Source: Autumnicola psychrophila (GTDB lineage: Bacteria > Bacteroidota > Bacteroidia > Flavobacteriales > Flavobacteriaceae). From it: a stretch of 64,000 nt of DNA. The translations under genes and the position numbers were made by a program. The notes under the pieces were generated by a model. That model was not told the origin of the DNA, did no database searches, and saw only the letters and a program-made list of their open reading frames with translations. Shown here piece by piece: positions 10,101-17,433 of this stretch (its first letter is position 1; every line of letters starts with the position of its first letter). The stretch is from assembly GCF_031846645.1 (NCBI RefSeq), contig NZ_JAVRHN010000004.1, positions 1-64,000 of the forward strand, in the 5' to 3' direction.

Positions 10101-10353
10101 GTCCGCCTAGAGGCAACTGGTTTACAGTATATTGCCCGTACTCATTAGTAACACTACCAAAGGTAAACCCAGTAGACAAGTTTTGCACAATTATTTCTGC
10201 GCCCAGAAGTGGGATTTTATTTTCATCTACAACAGTTCCTTGTATTTTGGCATTGGTTGCCTGTGAAAACGCTGAATTGAAACACAGACAAAAGCATACA
10301 AACACAAATACCTGTGAATAAAAATTAAATGTTTTGGATAATTTGAAATTCAT
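7177..10353 (-). CDS. Oar-like TonB-dependent outer-membrane receptor
   Basis: 1058 residues. After a signal peptide ending near Ala-Phe-Ser-Gln there is a carboxypeptidase-regulatory-like beta-sandwich (about residues 35-115, IQGTVVDENKIPLLGAEI). Next is a plug domain (QIQKLPTEGRNFTNL, then TNVTIDGVNFRN) and a large beta barrel. The layout is that of Oar/OmpA-related TonB receptors rather than SusC, and no SusD partner is adjacent. It would import a ligand using TonB energy. It is upstream of the secreted phosphodiesterase and probably cotranscribed with it. The C terminus ends in a Phe-rich barrel strand (ARYSFD). Confidence 0.9.
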   Translation of the reverse strand: MNFKLSKTFNFYSQVFVFVCFCLCFNSAFSQATNAKIQGTVVDENKIPLLGAEIIVQNLSTGFTFGSVTNEYGQYTVNQLPLGGPYKVTASYLGFEEVVKDDFELDLSDVVTLDFVMKESSTALDAVVIKSSGLNKRIDQLGASTKISEDQIQKLPTEGRNFTNLTSLSPLQGGGGINLAGQRRTSTNVTIDGVNFRNMLTAGEAGRGPYTISLEAIREFEVSTNDYDVTQGRQGGGSITSVTKSGTNNLEGSAFFYHRADNLQSQYNIRGEDRSADFYNSQYGLSLGGPLIENKLHFFLVYERQDAGDPVSIADIQSTDDENRLGITQNNLDRFLQIGRESYGLGDTQQVGQFDRETVANNLFLRLDWQINDKNTLTLRNLYNSWDNPLGNNDNSNFNLLESYSDFESKENSTFLSLRSVFSPSVTNEFKIQYQHAERAFLPSPLLPSSNIPRAIVQVTSELPNGNSRTQSVQLGGQRYSPETNLENQFQLINTTYLSAGKFNFTFGTDNMITYLETLLSNEQNGRFFFDSLDDFENINPSRFAREVPLQGLPVVKQTVLDLSLFAQVDVNLHPDLNFTGGVRWDATTFLDNAEFNPTVYEGLGIRTDNRPTDYNNIQPRFQFTWNVKGENKDILKFGGGIFSAQPHYYAQVNNIQNSGTMLGAVDVTGDQIPNPDFIGYREDPSSIPGVPTGVIPFSTINAVSDDFEVPNIYKANLSYTRFFGSRYSIGINALLSHTTNNYVYQESNLVAEPYFVTPEGREVFVPASTIAENGNSNWLNSRISNEVGRALLLTSDGILDNASLIFEGSARLGDDGYVNASFTLNRAKDNSSYNCCVANTSTFLPVSGDPRDLNYGYSDNQFDTKLVVNGATPTWKGFVLGATITGTGGTRYTLTNAGNTSSNGDFNLRNDIAYIYDPNDPNTPQNIVDAYNQVLNDPETADGFKEYLRDSFGGFAERNGGKNPFSAIVDIRLQKEFKLPGLSNHSLELSADVFNFANLLNRDWGVNNNFGNRDVSRIVGFEPSNNSYKYDVQTGAGIEPINGTPWRFQLGARYSFD

Positions 10354-10381
10354 AATTATTATTTGAAAAGGTTTAGAAAGC

Positions 10382-10389
10382 CAAAAGTA
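10382..10389 (-). promoter_or_regulatory. Candidate -7 element of the TonB/phosphodiesterase operon
   Basis: On the minus strand TACTTTTG fits TAnnTTTG and lies about 29 bases before the receptor ATG. No clear -33 TTTG is seen at the usual distance. Confidence 0.35.
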
Positions 10390-10517
10390 ATAGCTGCTTC
10401 ATGCTTTGTAATGTTAGATTTTAACATGGTCTTCTTATTTGATAATGGCTTAACCTTAACTTAAAATCCAACGTTCAAAACTACTAGTATAGGCTCTATA
10501 GAAGTATCTATTGATTA

Positions 10518-11000
10518 TGATAAGTCTTAGCAGCATTTTACTTCAGTTATTGATAGCTATTGTTTTTATCCTAGGATTCCTCTTTTGCCATTTATCCTGG
10601 ACCGAAAGATTTAAAATTTCATTTCAGGTACAATTAAGAAAAGAAGCTGAAAATTTTTTGAGAATTTTGATCTCTCTCTTCCGGAATTAAATTTGATTCA
10701 TTTGTAGGGGGAACTCTTTAGAGTCGATTTAGGAACTCAGGATTCAACTTCTTTGGAAGATTTTAAAAATGTTATGCGAAAGGATTGGAAGGAACACAAC
10801 TCGAAGATTCACTTAAAGATGGACGGACTCAGCTGCAGGGAATTCTACGAGTATCTCATCAGAACCTATTTGTTACTTCTAAGCTGGTTCTGCGTCCTGA
10901 TGGCAAGAGTTACAATTATAACACCATCAAAAATACTCCTATTAGAAGCAACTTTTCAAAGAAACATTTAGAATTGAAGAAGGTCTTTCAGAAAGAGTAA
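10518..11000 (+). pseudogene. Decayed copy of the 3635-4354 membrane protein gene
   Basis: The start at 10518 opens a hydrophobic stretch matching the membrane part of the 239-residue protein at 3635-4354 (ILGFLFCHLSWTERF against LGFHACQFTWTKNF). The frame is then lost near 10660. Homology resumes with an in-frame stop near 10705, continues through VMRKDWKEHNSKIHLKMDG at 10770-10830, then shifts again to end with LVLRPDGKSYNYNT and a matching C terminus. With two or more frameshifts and one stop, it cannot encode the full protein. Confidence 0.85.
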
Positions 11001-11134
11001 CTGAAAAAAAATAAAATCGTAAATAACTGCTTCAATTAGAAACAACTCTTTTGTATTCAGCCTCCACAATTTGGGAATTATCTTCTAAGCTTTACACTTT
11101 GTAGCACCTTAAATTTCTGTTTGGAAAGAGAATC

Positions 11135-12085
11135 TTAATTTTCCTCAAGTTTGGAATATCTCTCTTCTAATAATCCGATATATTTTTCCTGATATTCCTC
11201 CGATAAAAAAGAACTCCTGATCCAGCTTGAAGCAAGCTTTTTATTTCGGAAAAATCTTTTGAAAACACCATTGATTTGTTTCCTGTTCAGTTCCAGGTTC
11301 TCTCCCAATCGTTCAAAATGTTCTTTCTTTAATTTTTTCTTTTTGCCTTCAAGGGTCAAGGCCAGTTCCTCATCGTCATCCGGATTAACAATAGACACAT
11401 TTAACAAATCATAAGCAGGTGATAAAACCCAAAGTTCTTTTCTTTTGATCAATGAAAAATTCTTCAGGTGCATATCATTATTTCCAGTAAGGAAGCTGAA
11501 AACGGCTAATTCTAAAAAATAAAGCTTATCCAGTAAGGTATTATTGGAATAGGCACCTATGGCTTTCCCCACCCTTTCCATAGAACCTTTATATTTATCA
11601 AAAGCTTCCAGTATCTGGAACATATCCAGCATGTGTATCTTTTCATTGGATTCAGTGCGATCAACTCTCCTGGTAATATATGATAGGTCACCACTTTGCA
11701 GCCTGATTAAACTGGACGAAACCGTTCTTATTCCGAAAGCTTCTGCAATTCTCATCGTCACATGTTCATTCTGTGGCATTTCAGGAAAGTTTTCAGAGGG
11801 TGGTTTTAAAATATAATTACCTCCTAAAGCACCCACTACAGTTAGCCGCCCCTTTTTTTCTGCAAGAGAATTTTTTACAAGGGATAAGGAAAGTTTCGGT
11901 TGTACTCCCGGTACTGTGATTCTTCTTTCCACTACATTTTTTGCCAATTCTGCCATTTGCTCCACAGAATAATTAAGATGTGGTGGCTCTTCTGTACCGA
12001 AAAAGGCCAGACTACATCTCTTGTGGAAATCCTTCGGGTCAGAGCTTTTTAATTCCTGATAACAGTAAAGGCACTTAATCTTCAT
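11135..12085 (-). CDS. HipT-like serine/threonine kinase toxin (HipA C-terminal part)
   Basis: 316 residues from the Met before KIKCLYC. A longer reading from 12109 adds eight residues overlapping the upstream gene. It begins with a zinc-ribbon-like CLYC...C segment (CYQELKSSDPKDFHKRC), then a HipA-type kinase fold. The Gly-rich loop region is GVQPKLSLS, the catalytic loop GNNDMHLKNFSL carries the Asp and Asn, and SPAYDLLN carries the metal-binding Asp. Family toxins phosphorylate translation factors such as glutamyl- or tryptophanyl-tRNA synthetase; the target here is unknown. The N-subdomain 1 usual in full HipA is encoded separately just upstream, as in HipBST. The start overlaps the HipS stop by 11 bases. 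Confidence 0.85.
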   Translation of the reverse strand: MKIKCLYCYQELKSSDPKDFHKRCSLAFFGTEEPPHLNYSVEQMAELAKNVVERRITVPGVQPKLSLSLVKNSLAEKKGRLTVVGALGGNYILKPPSENFPEMPQNEHVTMRIAEAFGIRTVSSSLIRLQSGDLSYITRRVDRTESNEKIHMLDMFQILEAFDKYKGSMERVGKAIGAYSNNTLLDKLYFLELAVFSFLTGNNDMHLKNFSLIKRKELWVLSPAYDLLNVSIVNPDDDEELALTLEGKKKKLKKEHFERLGENLELNRKQINGVFKRFFRNKKLASSWIRSSFLSEEYQEKYIGLLEERYSKLEEN

Positions 12086-12410
12086 TTCCTTCAAAAATTT
12101 GATGAACACTTACTGCACCTATACAGTTCTTACAACAGGCTAATAGAAGTCCCATTCGGTCGTTCCTGTTTATTTTCCAGTTTTTGGAAGCTATGTCCAG
12201 TAACCATCCTTCAGGAATAAGGCCTTCAAAAAAAGGAAATAATCTGTTGTCAATGTATAATTCCTTTTTTACAGGCATTGTAAAAGTGATAAACTGGTCA
12301 GGGTATTCTTTAATATAGGAGCTGTTATACTGAAATGTATATTCCCCATCATTGGTTTCAGTCAAAATACCTGCTACTTGATCCTGATAATATATTTTGG
12401 CTCGTCGCAT
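12075..12410 (-). CDS. HipS-like HipA N-subdomain 1 protein
   Basis: A 111-residue stand-alone version of the HipA N-terminal subdomain. It shows IYYQDQVAGILTETNDGEYTF near the start, followed by QFITFTMPV, LFPFFEGLIPEGWLLD, and NDRMGLLLACC. In the E. coli HipBST system the equivalent small protein, not HipB, is the antitoxin that blocks the kinase. By analogy this could be the neutralising partner. It sits two bases downstream of the HipB gene and overlaps the kinase gene, so the three are translated as one operon. Confidence 0.85.
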   Translation of the reverse strand: MRRAKIYYQDQVAGILTETNDGEYTFQYNSSYIKEYPDQFITFTMPVKKELYIDNRLFPFFEGLIPEGWLLDIASKNWKINRNDRMGLLLACCKNCIGAVSVHQIFEGNED

Positions 12411-12412
12411 GA

Positions 12413-12616
12413 TTAAAGATCTTTCTCATTTACAGGAGCCAAAACATGGCCAAACATCCTGAGAACCTGATTGACTTTTTCCAGATTCAAATTCTCTTTA
12501 CCTTGTTCAATTTTCCGCACTACTGTCAGTGCCACTCCTGCACGTTCAGCAAATTCTTCCTGAGTAAGATTATTTTCTTTCCTCTTTTCCTTCAAAAATT
12601 GAGAGAGATTTTTCAC
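12413..12616 (-). CDS. HipB-like HTH (Xre family) protein
   Basis: From a GTG at 12616 the protein has 67 residues (KNLSQFLKEKRKENNLTQEEF onwards). An ATG at 12670 would add an 18-residue tail unlike the family. The GTG is preferred because the extension crosses AT-rich palindromes that look like operator DNA. A single Xre HTH fills residues 5-58 (LTQEEFAERAGVALTVVRKIEQG). It is the first gene of a three-gene HipBST-type operon and would bind the upstream palindromes to repress the operon. Confidence 0.8.
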   Translation of the reverse strand: MKNLSQFLKEKRKENNLTQEEFAERAGVALTVVRKIEQGKENLNLEKVNQVLRMFGHVLAPVNEKDL

Positions 12617-12694
12617 TATATGCAAATAAGTATAATTATGTAAATATAGCTTTTTTATATGTAATAGCATACAAATCTATAATTCATGAAGATC

Positions 12695-12712
12695 TATATG
12701 TAATTACGTATA
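12695..12712. promoter_or_regulatory. Candidate HipB operator palindrome
   Basis: TATATGTAATTACGTATA is a near-perfect palindrome 79 bases before the GTG start of hipB. A related half-palindrome (GTATAATTATGTA) occurs near 12630-12645. The placement fits autoregulation of the toxin-antitoxin operon. Confidence 0.5.
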
Positions 12713-12761
12713 AATATCGGGGATGAAATTTGGATTCTATAATGAGGTATACCTAGAGGAA

Positions 12762-13187
12762 TTATCTTCGGAGAGGCACCAGTCCGCTAATCAGGCTAAA
12801 AGCAATAAGAATGATAGAGGCAATATCGGCATCATAAATTAAGCTGCTAAATTTTTCCCCGCTGGTCACGTACGCCCAGATTACAAAGGCAAGAGATGAT
12901 AAAATAAGATGTATGATCTTAGGCTTGTTCTTTTCGGCCTGAAAATATAAATATATCGGAGTTAGAATGAAACAAAGAAAAAAGATCCCGATTAAAAAAT
13001 TTTGTTTTTCTACCAGAAGACTTCCTTCTTCTTTATCTAAAAAGCCAACCATGGCTAAATAGCCGGCAATAATTTCAGCTGGGACCAGGGTTGAAACTTT
13101 TTCCAGATAGCTGCCTGTTTTGCTTTGCTTTCCTTGCTCCACCCTAAACCGGGTTATTTCCTGATCTTCATAATAAAGCCTGCTCAT
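12762..13187 (-). CDS. Hypothetical four-helix membrane protein, last gene of the protease operon
   Basis: A 141-residue protein with a charged N-terminal 40 residues and about four hydrophobic segments (residues 35-52, 63-82, 90-108, 119-137). The family is not recognised. It lies 17 bases after the emfourin-like gene, so it is almost certainly in the same transcript. A role in anchoring or export for the protease module is possible, but nothing in the protein itself shows this. Confidence 0.65.
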   Translation of the reverse strand: MSRLYYEDQEITRFRVEQGKQSKTGSYLEKVSTLVPAEIIAGYLAMVGFLDKEEGSLLVEKQNFLIGIFFLCFILTPIYLYFQAEKNKPKIIHLILSSLAFVIWAYVTSGEKFSSLIYDADIASIILIAFSLISGLVPLRR

Positions 13188-13204
13188 CTCGATTTCCTAA
13201 AAAT

Positions 13205-13471
13205 TTAATTTAATTTGTGATCCACTTTTCTTATAAAAGGCATCATTTCTTCTTCTAAACAGGTTTCTTCTACTACTATTTCTTTTTCTAAATTGTTTTC
13301 CTGGAATTTAAAATAATAAATAAAGGTGTCCCTCACATTTTCATCCCTACGGCTCTCTTTTTTAACTTTTTCAAATGCCTTTTTTTCAGACTCGTCTAAA
13401 TCATTTGTTTCTATCTCACAGCTTCGCTGGAGACCTAAAAAACCACCACTTTTTATACAGTTGATCTTCAT
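13205..13471 (-). CDS. Emfourin-like inhibitor of protealysin-type metalloprotease
   Basis: An 88-residue protein that opens with MKINCIKSGGFLGLQRSCEI. This matches the start of emfourin, the small protein inhibitor encoded beside protealysin (M4) proteases. In that family the N-terminal Ser-Gly-Gly-Phe region enters the active-site cleft. The downstream protein is acidic and contains YYFKF, typical of the family's central strand. It is encoded 58 bases after the M4 protease gene on the same strand, the arrangement known for protealysin-emfourin pairs. Assignment rests on the N-terminal motif plus gene context. Confidence 0.8.
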   Translation of the reverse strand: MKINCIKSGGFLGLQRSCEIETNDLDESEKKAFEKVKKESRRDENVRDTFIYYFKFQENNLEKEIVVEETCLEEEMMPFIRKVDHKLN

Positions 13472-13529
13472 GCCACTTTAAAACTTTATTAAATCTAATG
13501 TACCTTATCTTTGCAATTCTTTCCATTCT

Positions 13530-14636
13530 TCATAAAGAATAGTAATCATAATTCACATCATTTAAACCTACTGTTTCCCATCCGTGTACTACAGCTTTAA
13601 ATTCATCACTGCCGGGTCCATAAAATTTTATGCTAATATCCTTTGTCAGCTTTACCAGCCTTTCAAAATTGCTTTCTGGTGTGAGTTGGAGCATAGCTTC
13701 GTACCATATCCTCCCCGCCTTTTCCCAGGAATATCCACCTATTGCTATAGCCGTTTCACAAAATGCTTTATTTGGAATTCCTGAATTTATATGTACCCCG
13801 CCATTATCCTGCATTCCGGTGTATTTATTTGAAATGTGGTCAGGCTGGGGATCAGTTCCATTAAGGTCCGGGTCATTTATATATGCAGTTCCAGGATTCT
13901 TCATATCACGAATGCCTCTTCTTGTAGGTGCGGGAATTATAATATCATTTCCGATAAGCCAGTCTGCAGAATCTGCATCCTGTTTTAGTATCCATTGTTT
14001 CACCAGAGATCCAAATACGTCTGCTAAATGTTCATTTATAGCCCCGGCTTCATCTCTGTAAACTAGGCGTGATGTATAGGAAATTATTCCGTGTGTAAGT
14101 TCGTGGCCAATAACATCCAGGCCTTTTGTAAAACGGTGGAAAATAATCCCATCTCCATCACCATAAGCCATTTGGCTTCCGTTCCAAAAGGCGTTATTGT
14201 AATTCACATCTAAATGTACCGAAGAAATAAGGGTTAGTCCATTATCGTCAAGGGAATCCCGGTTGAAAATCTCATAAAAAAAATTGTAAGTGTGACCTGA
14301 ATAATCATATGCTTCATTCACAGCAGGATCATTCACAGGCTCTTCTCCTTCCCACCTCTCCAATTTCCCCGGCATAAGGTCCCGCCGATTCGGTTTATTT
14401 TGCATATCATATACCTCCCGGTATTTTCCTTCTTTATTAGTTAAAATAGAAGCCACTGTTTCAGGCCAGATTAGACGGCGTTCCGTTCTAATTTCTGCTG
14501 CAGTTTCCATATTCTTTATAGCCCTCATCCTTACAACCTCATTGGATGATGTTGCCATTGCTTCCAGCATATAAGGTGGAACAATACAATGAAAGGGATT
14601 GCGGTTTCCACAAGAGCATTCCTTTATCTTTTTCAT
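13530..14636 (-). CDS. Protealysin-like M4 (thermolysin family) metalloprotease
   Basis: 368 residues without a signal peptide. The short propeptide holds the protealysin-type PPY motif (CIVPPYMLEAMA, about residues 17-28). The catalytic domain has the zinc motif HELTH near residues 176-180, the third zinc ligand Glu in AINEHLADVFG, and a substrate-site His in GVHINSG. Residues 6-16 hold three Cys in a short CSCGN...HC stretch. Protealysins are cytoplasmic or released without a classical signal, and act with the emfourin inhibitor encoded next. An exported hypothetical protein lies 14 bases upstream. The physiological target is unknown. Confidence 0.9.
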   Translation of the reverse strand: MKKIKECSCGNRNPFHCIVPPYMLEAMATSSNEVVRMRAIKNMETAAEIRTERRLIWPETVASILTNKEGKYREVYDMQNKPNRRDLMPGKLERWEGEEPVNDPAVNEAYDYSGHTYNFFYEIFNRDSLDDNGLTLISSVHLDVNYNNAFWNGSQMAYGDGDGIIFHRFTKGLDVIGHELTHGIISYTSRLVYRDEAGAINEHLADVFGSLVKQWILKQDADSADWLIGNDIIIPAPTRRGIRDMKNPGTAYINDPDLNGTDPQPDHISNKYTGMQDNGGVHINSGIPNKAFCETAIAIGGYSWEKAGRIWYEAMLQLTPESNFERLVKLTKDISIKFYGPGSDEFKAVVHGWETVGLNDVNYDYYSL

Positions 14637-14650
14637 AAACCTCTTCTTTT

Positions 14651-15316
14651 CTAATTAATACAGTCGTAGGCCTGACTCGAAGGAATCTTGAAATTCTCCA
14701 GGCTCTGGATTACGGCAACTTTTTTTTCTTCATTTCTCCTATTCGTATCGCGTATAATGTCTAAAACTGATGTTGCAATTTGAGTTAATTCTGCTATAGT
14801 CACTACCGTTGGAAGAAAGGGTTGATTTTCACAGTCACCCGCTTTTGTTTTACTTAGAGCTATTAAAGCCTCGTAAGCATGATTTAAATTAGGATCAGCC
14901 CTGACAAATTCTGAACTATTTATCTGCTTAAAGGTGTTCAGTCCCTGCCGGGATTTGGCAAGCATTAGGTTGTGGATGTATGAGTTTAGAAAGGCATTGT
15001 AAGATGCTCTAACTTCCTGGTAAGTAATAATGAAAGCTTCATTTCGGGAGCATTGGCAATAATTAAGGAGCATATGCCCTTCGACCCATATATTTACTTC
15101 AGTCAAATATTCTATGAGGTTCCCGTTATAAATCTGCGGGTTTAGCTTTTCCTGTGCGTTTAACTTTCGCATCGGCAGCAGAATAAGAAGGACGAACACT
15201 ATGGTATTATATATCTTCAAAATATTTTTTTTTAAATATTTCTTTGTTGACAAAGCGACGTAAACACGAGCTTTCACAGTTCCCTTTTCACTGGTTTTCA
15301 GGAATTCATATAACAA
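14651..15316 (-). CDS. Hypothetical exported protein, first gene of the protease operon
   Basis: A 221-residue reading frame with a hydrophobic segment at about residues 35-48 followed by Leu-Asn-Ala-Gln, which looks like a signal-peptide cleavage site. The true start may therefore be internal (for example the Met just before RKLNAQ is too late, and no good ATG lies before residue 20), so the N terminus is uncertain. The mature part is helical and has paired Cys (CQCS, and CEN...CIN at the end). No family is recognised. It lies 14 bases upstream of the M4 protease. Confidence 0.6.
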   Translation of the reverse strand: MLYEFLKTSEKGTVKARVYVALSTKKYLKKNILKIYNTIVFVLLILLPMRKLNAQEKLNPQIYNGNLIEYLTEVNIWVEGHMLLNYCQCSRNEAFIITYQEVRASYNAFLNSYIHNLMLAKSRQGLNTFKQINSSEFVRADPNLNHAYEALIALSKTKAGDCENQPFLPTVVTIAELTQIATSVLDIIRDTNRRNEEKKVAVIQSLENFKIPSSQAYDCIN

Positions 15317-15691
15317 ACATTAATTTATAAAATAAAAAGATACAGTATCCCTTTCCACCTCATATTTTATTTTAAAAGATGAAAATATTCCAGGTGAAAA
15401 ACTAGCTTGACATAAGTGCAGGTATTTTGAGGAGACATTTTTAGTCTTAAATTCCTACGGAAGAGTAGTACCTGCAACTTAAAATAAAACCTGCTGCCAG
15501 ACATTGACCTTCTATTATTACTGCACATTGACTCTCCGCGATTATAAATGCTGAAAATTTTATTCTTTTAAAATCCCATTCTTAGCTATTCCAAACTGGA
15601 AATCTGTTTATGTGAATACCATAAGTAAAATTTTACATACCATGTATCTAAAGCATACATTCTTCATTATTTCCCTTCCTAGTTTAGCTCC
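15317..15691. other. Divergent intergenic region
   Basis: This stretch separates the leftward protease operon from the rightward element core. It is AT-rich with several short A/T tracts. I see no coding remnant and no clear promoter match, but divergent promoters must lie here. Confidence 0.4.
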
Positions 15692-15745
15692 ATGAACCGA
15701 AAAGCCAAAGCGCTTTTTTCAGTATCAACCTTAAACAATTTAATT

Positions 15746-16039
15746 ATGGACACAATTAAAATTCTGGAACAACTGGATCGTATTGAGAAGCTATTACGGG
15801 CAAGTAAAACCGTCATGTCTTTGGAGGAAGCAAGTGAATATACGGGGATCTCCCGGAGTTACCTCTACAAGCTGACAGCTAAAGGAGAAATTCCTTTTTC
15901 AAAACCCAGGGGTAAAATGATCTACTTCTCCCGGGAAAAACTGGATCACTGGCTTCTTTCCAATTCAAAAAAATCAGCTGGTGAATTAAAGACTGAAGCA
16001 TTAAACTACACCTTCAGGAACAAGAAAAGATTCTTCTAA
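15746..16039 (+). CDS. Excisionase-family helix-turn-helix protein
   Basis: 97 residues from ATG 15746. An upstream in-frame start at 15692 adds 18 unlikely residues. A MerR-like winged HTH is clear: VMSLEEASEYTGISRSYLYK is the DNA-binding helix pair, then GEIPFSKPRGKMIYFSREKL and a final helix with Trp. Such proteins in Bacteroidota mobile elements direct excision or control the replication and mobilization genes. It sits first in the element core, 15 bases before the VapE-like gene, and is probably cotranscribed with it. Confidence 0.85.
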   Translation: MDTIKILEQLDRIEKLLRASKTVMSLEEASEYTGISRSYLYKLTAKGEIPFSKPRGKMIYFSREKLDHWLLSNSKKSAGELKTEALNYTFRNKKRFF

Positions 16040-16054
16040 TCTAAACTTTTTGTT

Positions 16055-17239
16055 ATGTCCGGTAACGAGGAAAAAATGTATGGGGTTAAGGAACAGAAAA
16101 AGAAAACTGTCTATGACTTTATTTGTGAATATGCATCAGAGAAATATGATCTTCGGTACGATGAATTAGGACATGAATTTCAGATTTCATTTAAGGATGA
16201 AAACAAATGGGAAATATTGGATGTGAACTCCTTTTTAATTGAACTGGATCAGTCTAATATTCAGGTCAACCCTGCCAAACTGGAAATCTATTTAAGGTCC
16301 CAATATGTTCCAAAGTTTAATCCCATTGAGGAATATTTTCGGTCTTTACCTCATTGGCACGGAGAGGATAATATAAAGGCATTGGCATCATACCTACCAT
16401 TAAAGGAACCTTTACTATTCCAGTACCACTTTAAGAAATGGCTGGTGCGTGCGGTAAGGTGTGCACTTGAAAAGGAATACTTTAATAAACAATGTCTGGT
16501 TCTTGTTCACCCGCATCAGAATTCAGGGAAATCAACCTGGTGCAGGTTCCTTTGCCCTCCTGCCCTATCGAAATACTTTGCTGAGGATATGACCACCGAT
16601 AAAGATGCAAGGATTCAGCTAACAAAAAATTTCCTAATCAACCTGGACGAGCTATCTATTCTGGCAAAAAAAGAAATAAATGCACTGAAGGCCTATTTCT
16701 CCAAAACGATGATCAATGAGCGGTTACCTTATGATCGTAAAAATTCCACGCTGTACAGAACCTGTAGTTTTATCGGCTCTACAAATCGTGCAACTTTTCT
16801 CAATGATGAAACCGGTTCTGTACGCTGGTTATGCTTCGAACTGGAAAGCACCATTAACTTTTCCTATTCCAGGGAAATAGATATTAATAAAGTCTGGTCC
16901 CAGGCCTATTACCTCGCTTACATAGATGAAAACTTCTATCCGGAACTTACTTTAAAGGACATAGCTGAAAACGAAGAAAGGAACAAAACTTACCGGGAAA
17001 CTACCATGGAAGAAGAGCTGCTATGCAAATATTACTCACAAAGTTCCAATCCTGCTGATTTTAAAACCGCTTCAGATTTGGTTGTTCAATTAGCCTGTAT
17101 TAATCCCCGCCTGAACATGTACTACATGGGAAGGGCTTTAAAGGCTTTGGGCTATGAAAGAATAAAATCCCCTCAAAATCGGATTTACGGTTATCTGATT
17201 AAAAAAAGGTTTAAGTCCTCTCCTTTAGAACTTTTATAA
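16055..17239 (+). CDS. VapE-like (virulence-associated E) ATPase/helicase
   Basis: 394 residues. The N-terminal third is poorly conserved. The central ATPase has a Walker A-like NSGKSTW near residues 157-163, a Walker B-like LINLDELS near 196-203, a sensor region (INERLPYDRKNSTLYRTCSF) and IGSTNRATFLNDETGSVRW. This is the VapE family of superfamily 3-like helicases used for replication of phage satellites and integrative elements. It is followed by an iteron-like region and a Toprim primase gene, together suggesting that the excised element replicates. Confidence 0.85.
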   Translation: MSGNEEKMYGVKEQKKKTVYDFICEYASEKYDLRYDELGHEFQISFKDENKWEILDVNSFLIELDQSNIQVNPAKLEIYLRSQYVPKFNPIEEYFRSLPHWHGEDNIKALASYLPLKEPLLFQYHFKKWLVRAVRCALEKEYFNKQCLVLVHPHQNSGKSTWCRFLCPPALSKYFAEDMTTDKDARIQLTKNFLINLDELSILAKKEINALKAYFSKTMINERLPYDRKNSTLYRTCSFIGSTNRATFLNDETGSVRWLCFELESTINFSYSREIDINKVWSQAYYLAYIDENFYPELTLKDIAENEERNKTYRETTMEEELLCKYYSQSSNPADFKTASDLVVQLACINPRLNMYYMGRALKALGYERIKSPQNRIYGYLIKKRFKSSPLELL

Positions 17240-17243
17240 AAAG

Positions 17244-17420
17244 TATTTACCTAATTACCCCAATGAGCTTGAACACTGATGAACAGTAACTTAAGGTGTG
17301 GTAAATAGATTTATTAAACTATTTACCCATAACTACCCCCGGGTAATTAGGTAAATAGAAAAAATAGCTAAAAAAGAAAGAAAAGCCAGCATTCATAGGG
17401 GCTGGGTAAATAGGTAATTA
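17244..17420. repeat. Iteron-like repeats, candidate replication origin
   Basis: TATTTACCTAATTACCC (17244-17260) is the perfect inverted partner of 17341-17357. Further GGTAAATAG or CTATTTACC copies occur at 17300-17308, 17320-17328 and 17405-17413. Single copies lie outside at 18407-18415 and 21905-21913. The block sits between the VapE-like and primase genes, the expected place for an origin of the excised circle. Confidence 0.55.
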
Positions 17421-17433
17421 AAAAATAGAAAAA

